From Streptosporangiaceae bacterium (GTDB taxonomy: Bacteria; Actinomycetota; Actinomycetes; Streptosporangiales; Streptosporangiaceae): a stretch of DNA of 64,000 nucleotides. The translations under genes and the position numbers were made by a program. The notes below the pieces were generated by a model. That model saw only the letters and a list, made by a program, of their open reading frames with translations, did no database searches and was not told the origin of the DNA. Position 1 is the stretch's first letter. Each line of letters starts with the position of its first letter. The DNA lies in contig JAICYD010000004.1 in the NCBI GenBank assembly GCA_025934375.1, positions 62,001-126,000 of the forward strand, written 5' to 3'. Positions 41,798-49,815 of this stretch are shown here, in pieces.

Positions 41798-44149
41798 TTG
41801 CCGGTCAGTGAGATCAGCCGTGAGCGGGAGTACATCGCGGGCCTGTACGAGCGGATCGACGCGCTGCGTGCGCAGGCGTCGGCGCGGCTTGCGCTGGCGC
41901 TGCGGGAAGGTGGCGGCACGGCGCAGTCCCGGCTCGACCGGGACGCCGCGATCGCGAGGTACGCCGGGCAGCTGACCCGGCTGGACGCGGCGGAAAGCGG
42001 GGTGTGCTTTGGCCGCCTCGACCTGAGGTCCGGGGAATGCCTGCACATCGGGCGGATCGGCCTGCGGGATGGGCCTGGTGAGAGGGAGCCGCTCTTGCTT
42101 GACTGGCGTGCCCCGGCGGCTCGCGCCTTTTACGTGGCCACCGCGCGCGCGCCGCACGGCGTCCGGCGTCGCCGCCACATCGTGATGCGCGGCCGCCAGG
42201 TGACCGGCCTGGATGATGAGGTGCTGGATCGCGCGGAGCTCGCCGACGCCTCCGGCCTGACCGGGGAGGCGGCCCTGCTGGCCGCGCTGGAGTCCACTCG
42301 GACCGGCAGGATGGGCGACATCGTAGCCACGCTGCAGGCCGAGCAGGACGCGATCATCCGGTCGGCGCACTCCGGCGTCCTGGTCGTCCAGGGCGGCCCT
42401 GGCACCGGGAAGACCGCCGTCGCGCTGCACCGCGCGGCCTACCTGCTCTACACGCACCGGCACCTCGCCCGGCGCGGCGTGCTGGTGGTAGGCCCCAGCG
42501 CGACGTTCCTCGGCTACATCAGCCAGGTGCTGCCCGGCCTCGGGGAGACGAACGTGCTGCTGCGCACGGTCGGCGAACTATTCCCGGGCGTCACGGCGGA
42601 TCGCGGCGAGAGCCGGCTCGCCGAGGAGGTCAAGGGGCGGGCCATGATGGCCGACGTGCTCGCGGCGGCCGTGCGTGACCGGCAGGCGACCGGCCCGGCC
42701 GAGATCGAGTTCGATGGTGAGACGCTCCGGCTCGACGCCGAGGTGGTGCTGGAGGCCACCAGGCGGGCGCGAGCCGCCCGGCTCCCGCACAACAGCGCCC
42801 GGCCGTTGTTCCAACGGCAGATCGTCGCCGCCCTCGCCGAGCGGTACGCCGAGCGCACCCGCGAGCTCGCCGGGCGGCTCGAGGCCGATGTCGCCGACGT
42901 CCTCGCCGAGGCCAGCGAGGCGATCGAGGCAGACCTGGCCGCGATACCGCGGATCCCGGGCAGCGGCGAGGACGAGCAGCCGAGCCTCGCCGACCTGCGG
43001 CGTGAGCTGTGGGCGGACCCGGGAGTGCGGTCCCGGCTCGATGACCTGTGGCCCGCCCTCACGCCGCGTCGGCTGCTTGAGGGGCTGTTCGCCGACTCGG
43101 AGCGGCTCGCCACCGCGGCCCCCTCCCTGACAGCGGCCGAGCGCGCCGCGCTATCGCGCGAGCCCGGCGGATGGAGCACCGCCGACGTGCCGCTGCTCGA
43201 TGAGGCGGCCGAGCTTCTCGGGCGAGACGAGCGGGCGGGCCAGGCCCGCTCCGCGCGCGAACGCGCGCAGCGGATCGCCTACGCCCAGGGCGTGCTGGAC
43301 ATCGCCGCCGGCTCCAGCGGCTCCGGCGACGAAGTGATCACCGCCGCTGGCTTCCTGGATGCCGCTGAACTGGCCGCACGCCATGAGGAACCGGATTACC
43401 GCACCGTGGCCGAGCGGGCCGCGGCCGACCGCACCTGGACGCTCGGGCACGTGATCGTGGACGAGGCACAGGAACTGTCGGAAATGGCCTGGCGGCTGCT
43501 GGCCCGGCGCTGCCCCGCCCGGTCGATGACGATCGTGGGCGACGTCGCGCAAACCGGCAGCGCAGCCGGCACCACCTCCTGGGAACGGGTCCTCCAGCCG
43601 CTGGCCGGCGACCGGTGGCGGCTGGCCCGGCTGACCGTCAACTACCGCACCCCGGCCGAGATCATGGCGGCCACCGCGGCCCTCTTGACCGCGATCGACC
43701 CCGGGCAGCCGCCACCGCGGTCCGTACGCCAGACCGGAACACCGCCCTGGCGGATGGCCACGACTTCCGACGCGCTCCCCGCGACGCTGGCCGAGATCGC
43801 CGCCGCGGGAGCCAGGAGCGAGGGGCGGCTCGCGATCATCGTGCCGGACACCCGGGCAGCAGAACTAGGCGATGCCGTCTCCCGCGCCGTGCCCGGCGCA
43901 TCATCGTTTGGCGAGAGCGCGGACCTGGCGAGCCCGGTGGTGGTCCTCGGCGCCAGTCAGGCCAAGGGCCTTGAGTTCGACTCGGTGCTCATCGCCGACC
44001 CGGCGGCGATCCTCGCCGGATCGCCACGCGGCGCAAACGACCTCTACGTGGCGATGACCCGGAGCACCCAGCGGCTGGGCGTGCTGCACCCTGGCCGGCC
44101 ACCCGCGGAGCTAGCCGCCCTGCCAGTACGGCGATTGCCGAGCTGGTGA
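41798..44149 (+). CDS. helD: HelD-like RNA polymerase recycling helicase
   Basis: A 783-residue UvrD-like superfamily 1 ATPase. The N-terminal REREYIAGLYERIDALRAQA coiled coil is the secondary-channel arm; Walker A is QGGPGTGKTAVALHR, Walker B VIVDEAQELSEM, later motifs TVNYRTPAEIM and VLGASQAKGLEFDSVL. HelD removes stalled RNA polymerase and in some actinobacteria protects from rifampicin. The best start is a TTG at 41798 with GGAAGGGAAA before it; the frame upstream lacks similarity. It overlaps the P450 3' end by 39 bp tail to tail. Confidence 0.9.
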   Translation: MPVSEISREREYIAGLYERIDALRAQASARLALALREGGGTAQSRLDRDAAIARYAGQLTRLDAAESGVCFGRLDLRSGECLHIGRIGLRDGPGEREPLLLDWRAPAARAFYVATARAPHGVRRRRHIVMRGRQVTGLDDEVLDRAELADASGLTGEAALLAALESTRTGRMGDIVATLQAEQDAIIRSAHSGVLVVQGGPGTGKTAVALHRAAYLLYTHRHLARRGVLVVGPSATFLGYISQVLPGLGETNVLLRTVGELFPGVTADRGESRLAEEVKGRAMMADVLAAAVRDRQATGPAEIEFDGETLRLDAEVVLEATRRARAARLPHNSARPLFQRQIVAALAERYAERTRELAGRLEADVADVLAEASEAIEADLAAIPRIPGSGEDEQPSLADLRRELWADPGVRSRLDDLWPALTPRRLLEGLFADSERLATAAPSLTAAERAALSREPGGWSTADVPLLDEAAELLGRDERAGQARSARERAQRIAYAQGVLDIAAGSSGSGDEVITAAGFLDAAELAARHEEPDYRTVAERAAADRTWTLGHVIVDEAQELSEMAWRLLARRCPARSMTIVGDVAQTGSAAGTTSWERVLQPLAGDRWRLARLTVNYRTPAEIMAATAALLTAIDPGQPPPRSVRQTGTPPWRMATTSDALPATLAEIAAAGARSEGRLAIIVPDTRAAELGDAVSRAVPGASSFGESADLASPVVVLGASQAKGLEFDSVLIADPAAILAGSPRGANDLYVAMTRSTQRLGVLHPGRPPAELAALPVRRLPSW

Positions 44150-45430
44150 GTACCCGGCCGCCGCCGGATCGGCCGGGCGGACGGGAACGCTCTGGAATCC
44201 GCGCAGCACGAGAAGCGGACGCCGGGCCGGCGGGGCGGCCAGCTCAAGCGCCGGGTACCGCCGGGTCAGCTCCTCCAGGGCGATGCGGCCCTCGAGCCGG
44301 GCCAGCGAGGCTCCGAGGCAGTGATGCATACCGAGCGAGAAGGACAGGTGCCGGCCGGGATCCGGCCGGTCGATCCGGAACTCGTCAGGCCGCTCGAAGA
44401 CCGCCGGGTCGCGGTTAGCGCCGCCGATGAACACGATGACAGGCCGGCCCCGCGGGATCACGCCGCCGCCGACCTCGACCTCCTCGGTGGCTATCCGGGA
44501 GGTCAGCTGGACCGGGCTGTCGTAGCGGAGCATCTCCTCAATCGCCGCCGGCACCAGTGCCGGATCCTGGCGGAGCCAGTCCCAGCGCCCGGGAGCGCCC
44601 AGCAGGGCGACCGTGCCGTTGCCGATCAGGTTCACGGTGGTCTCGAACCCGGCGATGAGCAGCAGCAGGGCGGTGCTCACCACCTCGCCGGAGGTCAGCC
44701 GGTCGCCCTCCTCCTCGGCCGCGATGAGCGCGGACAGGATGCTGTCGTCGGGATTGGCGCGGCGCTCGCGGACCAAGTCCTGGAGGTAGCCGGTCAGCGC
44801 GATCTCCGCGGCGCGGGCTGGCGCCTTCGCGGCCGCCGCCGTCTGGGGATCCAAGGTGGCGGCCACGTCATGGCCCCAGGCCCGGAACTGGGCCTGGTCC
44901 TTCGCGGGCACGCCGAGCAGGCGGCAGATGACCGCGATCGGGAGCGGGAAGGCCAGCGCGTCGATCAGGTCGAAGCCGGCGGCGCCGTCCGCGGCGGACA
45001 GCAGCCGGACCGTGATTTCGCGGATCCACGGCTCGAGCCCGGCGATGGCCCTGGGGGTGAACGCCCCGGCCACGAGCCGGCGCAGCCGGGTGTGGTCAGG
45101 CGGGTCCAACGTGAGCAGGTCCGCGGCGGGCAGCCCGGCCCGCGGGTCGCCCGGCGGGCAGGACGGCGGCCGGTAGCCTCGCTGGTGCACGGGCGAGCTG
45201 CTGAACCGCCGGTCCCGCAGGATGCTCGCCACCGTCGCGTGATCGGCCGCCGCGAACACTCCGAGCGGGCTGCGCACCAGGCCTCGCTGCCGCAGCCGCG
45301 TGTATAGCGGGTACGGGTCATCCTTCGTCGCCGGAAGCAGCATCCGGGCGACCGGATCGCCCCGCCACTGCAGCAGCCGCAGCACGGCCGGCTCGACGAG
45401 GTGGCTCTTGACTCGCGCTGCGAGGCTCAT
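44111..45430 (-). CDS. Cytochrome P450
   Basis: A 439-residue bacterial P450. The heme loop FSLGMHHCLGASLAR holds the Cys ligand, the I-helix has LIAGFETTVNLI, the K-helix E-x2-R is in EEMLRYDSP, and LDPPDHTRLRRLVAGAFTPR is the C-helix. Electron partners are not adjacent. ATG at 45430 has AAGGAGCGGGAG upstream; an ATG at 45487 would add 19 polar residues. Divergent from a TetR gene with palindromic operators between, so it is likely repressed by that protein and induced by its ligand. Confidence 0.92.
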   Translation of the reverse strand: MSLAARVKSHLVEPAVLRLLQWRGDPVARMLLPATKDDPYPLYTRLRQRGLVRSPLGVFAAADHATVASILRDRRFSSSPVHQRGYRPPSCPPGDPRAGLPAADLLTLDPPDHTRLRRLVAGAFTPRAIAGLEPWIREITVRLLSAADGAAGFDLIDALAFPLPIAVICRLLGVPAKDQAQFRAWGHDVAATLDPQTAAAAKAPARAAEIALTGYLQDLVRERRANPDDSILSALIAAEEEGDRLTSGEVVSTALLLLIAGFETTVNLIGNGTVALLGAPGRWDWLRQDPALVPAAIEEMLRYDSPVQLTSRIATEEVEVGGGVIPRGRPVIVFIGGANRDPAVFERPDEFRIDRPDPGRHLSFSLGMHHCLGASLARLEGRIALEELTRRYPALELAAPPARRPLLVLRGFQSVPVRPADPAAAGYSPARQSPYWQGG

Positions 45431-45490
45431 CTCCCGCTCCTTCGCCGCCCAGGCGGGTCGGTCGCTCCCGACCGGGCCATCATTCATTCA

Positions 45491-45533
45491 GATACCATTG
45501 GTATCTGAGTTCTGACGGTATCCGTATGCCGTC
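45491..45533. promoter_or_regulatory. Two palindromes between P450 and TetR genes
   Basis: GATACC-ATT-GGTATC (45491-45505) is a perfect dyad; GACGGTATCCGTATGCCGTC (45514-45533) matches its reverse complement at 16 of 20 positions. Both share GGTATC-like halves and are candidate TetR operators controlling both genes. Confidence 0.6.
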
Positions 45534-45560
45534 GGTATGTCAATGTGACAGAATGAGGGT

Positions 45561-46163
45561 GTGGTCAGAGTGACCAGAGCGGAGTCCAAGGAGCGCACGC
45601 GGCAGCGGCTGCTGGCGGAGGCGCAGCGGCTGTTCCGCGAGCGCGGCTACGCCGCGACGTCGCTGGAGCAGATCGCGGAGGCCGCGGAGGTGACCAAGGG
45701 CGCCATCTACGGGCACTTCGCCAGCAAGGAGGACCTCATGCTCAGCGCGCTCGAAGCGGCCCCGGCCCCCGATTACTCAGCCACGCTGAACGACGAGTCG
45801 CAGCCGTTGCGCGAGCGCCTGGCCCAGTTCGGCCGCGCCGTCGCCGCCGACGAGCCGGGGGACACCGAGGAACTGGCGATGTACCTGGAGTTCTTCGCCG
45901 CGCTGCTGCGCGCCCCGGACGCGCTGCGGCGTTACAGCAGCGGCCGCGAGCGCCGGCTCCGGCAGCTAGCGGACACCGATGGCGGGGATAGCGGGGATAG
46001 CGGCGCGCTCACCGCCGGGGTCACGCCCGTCCAGGCCTGGGCCATCGGGCAGGCGATGCTGGTCGGCCTGCAGATCGAAAAGCGCCTGTCCCCCCGCCTC
46101 GTCACGCCAGAGGTATTCGAGCGCGCGTTCAGCCTGCTGGCCGGCCTCGACCAGGAGCAGTAA
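45561..46163 (+). CDS. TetR-family repressor
   Basis: A 200-residue TetR regulator. The HTH is AQRLFRERGYAATSLEQIAE and AAEVTKGAIYGHFASKEDLM; the ligand domain is less conserved and includes a short GDSGDSG slippage-like repeat. GTG at 45561 (later GTG at 45570 also possible). Divergent from the cytochrome P450, with operators between them. The ligand is unknown. Confidence 0.9.
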   Translation: MVRVTRAESKERTRQRLLAEAQRLFRERGYAATSLEQIAEAAEVTKGAIYGHFASKEDLMLSALEAAPAPDYSATLNDESQPLRERLAQFGRAVAADEPGDTEELAMYLEFFAALLRAPDALRRYSSGRERRLRQLADTDGGDSGDSGALTAGVTPVQAWAIGQAMLVGLQIEKRLSPRLVTPEVFERAFSLLAGLDQEQ

Positions 46164-46301
46164 AAGCACGCGCGCCGTTGATATTTGGCGCGACGCTTCC
46201 TGCGTCGTTATAGACGATCGTCGCGGCAACGTTGCGAACAGTGGCCCTGGCCGTGCGGGCTCCAGCGGTCGAAGGATCCCCGCAGGCATAGGATCGGCCG
46301 C

Positions 46302-47039
46302 ATGGCACTACGGCTTGTTCAGATCGCGATGAATGCTCAGGATGACTCCGTGGTCGGCCAGTTCTGGGCGGAGGCGCTCGGCTGGGTGGTTTCCAGCGAG
46401 GAACCCGGCGTGACCAACCTCGAGCCCCCGGGCTTCGTCTATCCCGATCCCACCGCCGTCTGCATCGACGTCATCCGAGTCCCGGAACCCAAGACGGTGA
46501 AGAACCGCGTGCACGTCGACCTGGCCACCGCTTCCGCGGCCCACCAGGCGGACCTGGTCGCCCGGCTGAAGGATCTCGGCGCGAAGCCCGCCGACGTGGG
46601 CCAGGGCGATGTCTCGTGGACGGTCCTCGCCGACCCCGAGGGCAACGAGTTCTGCGTGCTGGCGCCCCACTCGGCCTACCAGGACACCGGGCCGATAGCC
46701 GAAGTGGTGGCCGACTGCGCGGATCCGCGGGCCATGGCCCGGTTCTGGGGCGAGGCGATGGACTGGACCGTGCACCAGGTGACCGACGATCATGCGGTGC
46801 TGCGCTGCGCGCAGGGCGTCGGGCCGTATCTCCTGTTCCTGCGCACGCCCGACGTGAAGACCGTGAAGAACCGCGTCCACCTCGACCTCCGGCCGTACCC
46901 CGGTGACGATCAAGCGGCGGAGGTGGCCCGGCTGCGCGCTCTCGGCGCCACCGACGTCGACCTCGGCCAGGGCGATGTGCCGTGGACGTGCCTGGCCGAT
47001 CCGGAGGGCAACGAATTCGACGTCCTCACGCCGCGCTGA
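46302..47039 (+). CDS. Two-domain VOC-family protein
   Basis: A 245-residue protein with two VOC repeats, each ending WTVLADPEGNEFCVL / WTCLADPEGNEFDVL and containing KTVKNRVH(V/L)DL. The near-identical motifs show internal duplication. Glyoxalase-like, no substrate assigned. I use the ATG at 46302 because TAGGAT ends exactly 7 nt upstream (leaderless). The 138 bp between the TetR gene and this start hold only that promoter. Confidence 0.85.
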   Translation: MALRLVQIAMNAQDDSVVGQFWAEALGWVVSSEEPGVTNLEPPGFVYPDPTAVCIDVIRVPEPKTVKNRVHVDLATASAAHQADLVARLKDLGAKPADVGQGDVSWTVLADPEGNEFCVLAPHSAYQDTGPIAEVVADCADPRAMARFWGEAMDWTVHQVTDDHAVLRCAQGVGPYLLFLRTPDVKTVKNRVHLDLRPYPGDDQAAEVARLRALGATDVDLGQGDVPWTCLADPEGNEFDVLTPR

Positions 47040-47182
47040 CACTGAACCCGAGCCCACACCACTCCCGCGGCCGACGATAAGCCTGGGATGCCGGACCGGC
47101 CTGCGTCCCGGCACCGACTTGCGCAGACGGGCGTGACTACGCCGCCTTCGGGTCCTTGAGCTGGCTCTCGGCCGGGAGGAGG

Positions 47183-47391
47183 ATGGTCGTCGTGGCCGCA
47201 GGGATCGAGATCATCGACGCGCAAGTTCACCTGAACCAGATCGGCGCGGGCTGGCAGACTGCCTCGATCGACTCGGTGAGCTGCCGGTGACGATGCAAAG
47301 CTCCCTGACCAGATCGCGCGAGGACCGCCTGGCGGTGCTGGATCGCGTCTGCGGCATGGCCCGGTTCCCGAAGGTGGCCCTGAAGTGGTGA
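47183..47391 (+). pseudogene. Amidohydrolase remnant (two fragments)
   Basis: The first frame (47183-47290) starts IEIIDAQVHLNQIGAGWQT, the usual N-terminus of TIM-barrel amidohydrolases with the H-x-H region; it stops after 35 codons. The second (47293-47391) contains CGMARFPKVALKW, an internal block of the same family. The intervening ~120 residues and the whole C-terminus are missing, so this is a collapsed gene. The rest of 47040-47384 has no other feature I can support. Confidence 0.6.
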
Positions 47392-48149
47392 CGGAAGTGC
47401 TGTTTGACATCGCCGGCCGGGTCGCGCTCGTCACCGGATCGAGCAGGGGAATCGGGCACGCCCTGGCCGCCGGGCTGCTGGACGCCGGCTGCACCGTGAT
47501 CATCAACGGCCGTGACGCCAGGCGGCTGGAGCAGGTGCGGGAGGCATTCGGCAGCGACCGGGTCATCGCGGTGGCGTTCGACGCCACCGACCCCGCCGCC
47601 GTGGCCGAAGGCGTCGCGGTCGCCGAGGATGCCGCCGGGCCCATCGACATCCTGGTGAACAACGCTGGCATGACGCACCGCGCCCCGCTGACCGAGTTCA
47701 CCGACGCGGACTGGTACCGCCTTCTTGATACCAACCTGAGCAGCGCGTTCCTGGTCGGCCGCGAGGTAGCCAGGCGGATGGTGCCGCGCGGCCACGGCAA
47801 GATCATCAACATCTGCTCCCTGCAAAGCGAGGCGGCCCGGGCCGGGACCGCCGCGTACTCGGCCACCAAGGGCGCGCTGAAGATGCTGACCAAGGGCATG
47901 TGCGCGGACCTGGCCGGCCACGGAATCCAGGTCAACGCGATCGGCCCCGGGTACTTCGCGACCGAGCTCACCAAGGCGCTGGTGGCCGATGAGCAGTTCA
48001 GCGCGTGGGTTCGCCGCCGCACGCCCGCCGGCCGCTGGGGCGAGGTGAAAGACCTGGTGGGGCCGCTGCTGTTCCTGGCCAGCCCGGCCGCGGACTTCGT
48101 GAACGGCCACATCTTGTACGTCGACGGCGGCATGCTGTCAGTCTTGTAA
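47385..48149 (+). CDS. Short-chain dehydrogenase (gluconate 5-dehydrogenase-like)
   Basis: A 254-residue classical SDR. Cofactor motif VTGSSRGIGHALA, NNAGMTHRAPL, catalytic Ser in INICSLQSEAAR and Y-x3-K in YSATKGALKML are intact; the C-terminal GYFATELTKALV and FVNGHILYVDGGMLSVL match gluconate/5-keto-gluconate dehydrogenases. NAD(P) preference and substrate are unproven. GTG at 47385 or 47388. It follows an amidohydrolase remnant, which may once have been its operon partner. Confidence 0.88.
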   Translation: MVTEVLFDIAGRVALVTGSSRGIGHALAAGLLDAGCTVIINGRDARRLEQVREAFGSDRVIAVAFDATDPAAVAEGVAVAEDAAGPIDILVNNAGMTHRAPLTEFTDADWYRLLDTNLSSAFLVGREVARRMVPRGHGKIINICSLQSEAARAGTAAYSATKGALKMLTKGMCADLAGHGIQVNAIGPGYFATELTKALVADEQFSAWVRRRTPAGRWGEVKDLVGPLLFLASPAADFVNGHILYVDGGMLSVL

Positions 48150-48222
48150 GAGCTCGCGCACCACGATGTCCAGCGCAACCCGGATGCGACCGGACGGGGC
48201 GATCACGTTCCGGAAAAGGGAG

Positions 48223-48256
48223 GCGGGCCGCGCACGGTAGCCCGTGCACGGCCCGC
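48223..48256. terminator. Bidirectional terminator hairpin
   Basis: GCGGGCCG-C-GCACGG pairs with CCGTGC-A-CGGCCCGC across a 4-nt loop, 14 pairs and one mismatch. It lies between the convergent SDR and chitinase genes. Confidence 0.75.
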
Positions 48257-48268
48257 GCTAGACCTCTG

Positions 48269-49588
48269 TCACAGGCCGAGGTCGCTGAGGAACCTCTTGG
48301 TGTACTGCAGTGCTGTCGTGCCGGAAACCGAGTTGCAGGTGGGGGACGCCCAGGTCTGGGCCGAGGGGCAGGGAGTGTCCCGGTCCAGTGACCAGAAGTG
48401 CAGGCCGGTCAGGCCGTTGCTGGCCGCGTAAGCGGTCAGCGTGTCCACGTCAGCGGTTGTGAAGGTCTCGCTGGAGGCGTCGTTCAGGCCGATCATCGGG
48501 GTGACGGCGATCTTGCTCGCCGCGATTCCGTAGGTGTGCTCGAGGTTCTTCACCGCCTGGATCGCCGACTGCGCCATCTCGCAGCTGCCGGAGACGACGA
48601 CGCAGACGCTGCTGGACGCGCTGCTGCCGTAGTCCATGGTCATCAGGTTGATGGCGTAGTTCTTCAGGCCGGAGCCGAGCACCGCCTGGACGACCTCGTT
48701 GCCGAGCGAGTTCACTCCGCCGAAGCTGCCGTCGGATGCGCCCAGCGTGGCGAGCGTGAACGAGAACTGCAGGCTCGGGTACTGCGACTGTGCTCCCGCC
48801 GCCGCGGCGACCAAGGCTTGAATCTGCGACTGGGTCTGGCCGCCTTCGATGTCGAAGTCGATGCCGACCAGGTCCGGGCTGGCGTAGCGGGCGATGAACG
48901 CTTCCATGCCCGCCGTCGAGCCACAGCTGAACGTCCCGGCCTCACCACCGGTCGAGACTACGTACTTCAGGCCGGCGGCCTGGAGTTGCGGGACGTTCTC
49001 GGCCGCCCAGCCGGCACCCGAGACACCGCCCCAGGTCTCGCTGCCGCAGGTTCCGGTCGCGAACGCGAGCGAGATCGCGGGCAGCTTCGGGATGTACTGC
49101 GACACCAGGCTGCCGGACCCCACCACCGGGATGGCGGTCCCTTCCACGGCCGACTGCATCTGGTCGGTGTTCCAGTTCATGTTGATGGTGACGTCCTTGT
49201 ACGGGCTGAAGAGCAGGCCGCTCACTGAGCCCGTGCCGCCGCCCCCGCCACCGCCGCCGCCCCCGCCGCCCCCACCGCCACCGCCGCCACCGCCGCCACC
49301 GCCGGTGCACGAGCCGTTGGATGTCCACGGCTGGCCCGAGCCGGGACCGCCGTTGCTGGTCGCCGGATCGTTGCCCTGAGTCCACCAGTTCGCGGTGTAG
49401 TTGATTCCGTTCTCGCTGGCCTGCATGCCGGCGGTGTAGACAGCAGCGGAACTCCACGCCGCCGCGCATGCGGTGGATGCCTGCGCGCTGGCCCCGGAGG
49501 CCAGCGCGAGGACTGAGCCGCCGGCTGATAGCGCGAGCGCCGAGCCAGCGATGAGAGCTGTGCGCAGAGTCCGTCTTCCGACCTGCAT
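48269..49588 (-). CDS. Secreted GH18 chitinase with N-terminal CBM
   Basis: A 439-residue extracellular enzyme. The signal peptide (TALIAGSALALSAGGSVLAL) precedes a CBM5/12-like chitin-binding module with the Trp-rich GINYTANWWTQGNDPATSNG, a linker of 23 consecutive Gly, and a GH18 barrel with the catalytic D-x-D-x-E in LVGIDFDIEGG. LMTMDYGSS is another GH18 block. It degrades chitin. ATG at 49588 starts the signal peptide (MQVGRRTLRT). An A/T-rich palindrome about 110 bp upstream is a likely sugar-responsive operator. Confidence 0.93.
   Translation of the reverse strand: MQVGRRTLRTALIAGSALALSAGGSVLALASGASAQASTACAAAWSSAAVYTAGMQASENGINYTANWWTQGNDPATSNGGPGSGQPWTSNGSCTGGGGGGGGGGGGGGGGGGGGGGGTGSVSGLLFSPYKDVTINMNWNTDQMQSAVEGTAIPVVGSGSLVSQYIPKLPAISLAFATGTCGSETWGGVSGAGWAAENVPQLQAAGLKYVVSTGGEAGTFSCGSTAGMEAFIARYASPDLVGIDFDIEGGQTQSQIQALVAAAAGAQSQYPSLQFSFTLATLGASDGSFGGVNSLGNEVVQAVLGSGLKNYAINLMTMDYGSSASSSVCVVVSGSCEMAQSAIQAVKNLEHTYGIAASKIAVTPMIGLNDASSETFTTADVDTLTAYAASNGLTGLHFWSLDRDTPCPSAQTWASPTCNSVSGTTALQYTKRFLSDLGL
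49235..49303. repeat. (GCC/GCN)n microsatellite coding the poly-Gly linker
   Basis: Sixty-nine bases of trinucleotide repeat give 23 Gly residues joining CBM and catalytic domain. Such a tract is prone to slippage, so linker length may vary between strains. Confidence 0.9.
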
Positions 49589-49688
49589 GGACCCTCCAGG
49601 ATGAGAGGAGCTGAGGTGACTTGGCGCCTTGCCTGAGCAGTAATGGGGCGTTGTGGTCACTTTCTCTGCCGGAGGCCGGGCCGTCAAG

Positions 49689-49716
49689 AGTTTCTATTAA
49701 GAAACTTTCTTGTTAA
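49689..49716. promoter_or_regulatory. Palindromic operator upstream of the chitinase gene
   Basis: AGTTTCT-ATTA-AGAAACT (49689-49706) is a perfect 7-bp dyad, and the overlapping TTAAGAAACTTTCTTGTTAA (49697-49716) is a second one. They are A/T-rich in a GC-rich genome and resemble dyads ahead of other actinobacterial glycoside-hydrolase genes. Confidence 0.5.
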
Positions 49717-49815
49717 TCCATGCATATGGCCGGGAACCGCCCTCGTCGAGGTCAACCCGGAGCCGCCCAGGGATCCTGCGGGCGGGAGCAAGCGAAGCTA
49801 CGGGCGCGCTACTAC

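Noticed and set aside
40577..42463. A 628-codon minus-strand frame across the EthD and HelD genes
   Set aside because: It is antisense to two well-supported genes and shows no domain; GC-rich DNA commonly leaves such frames open.
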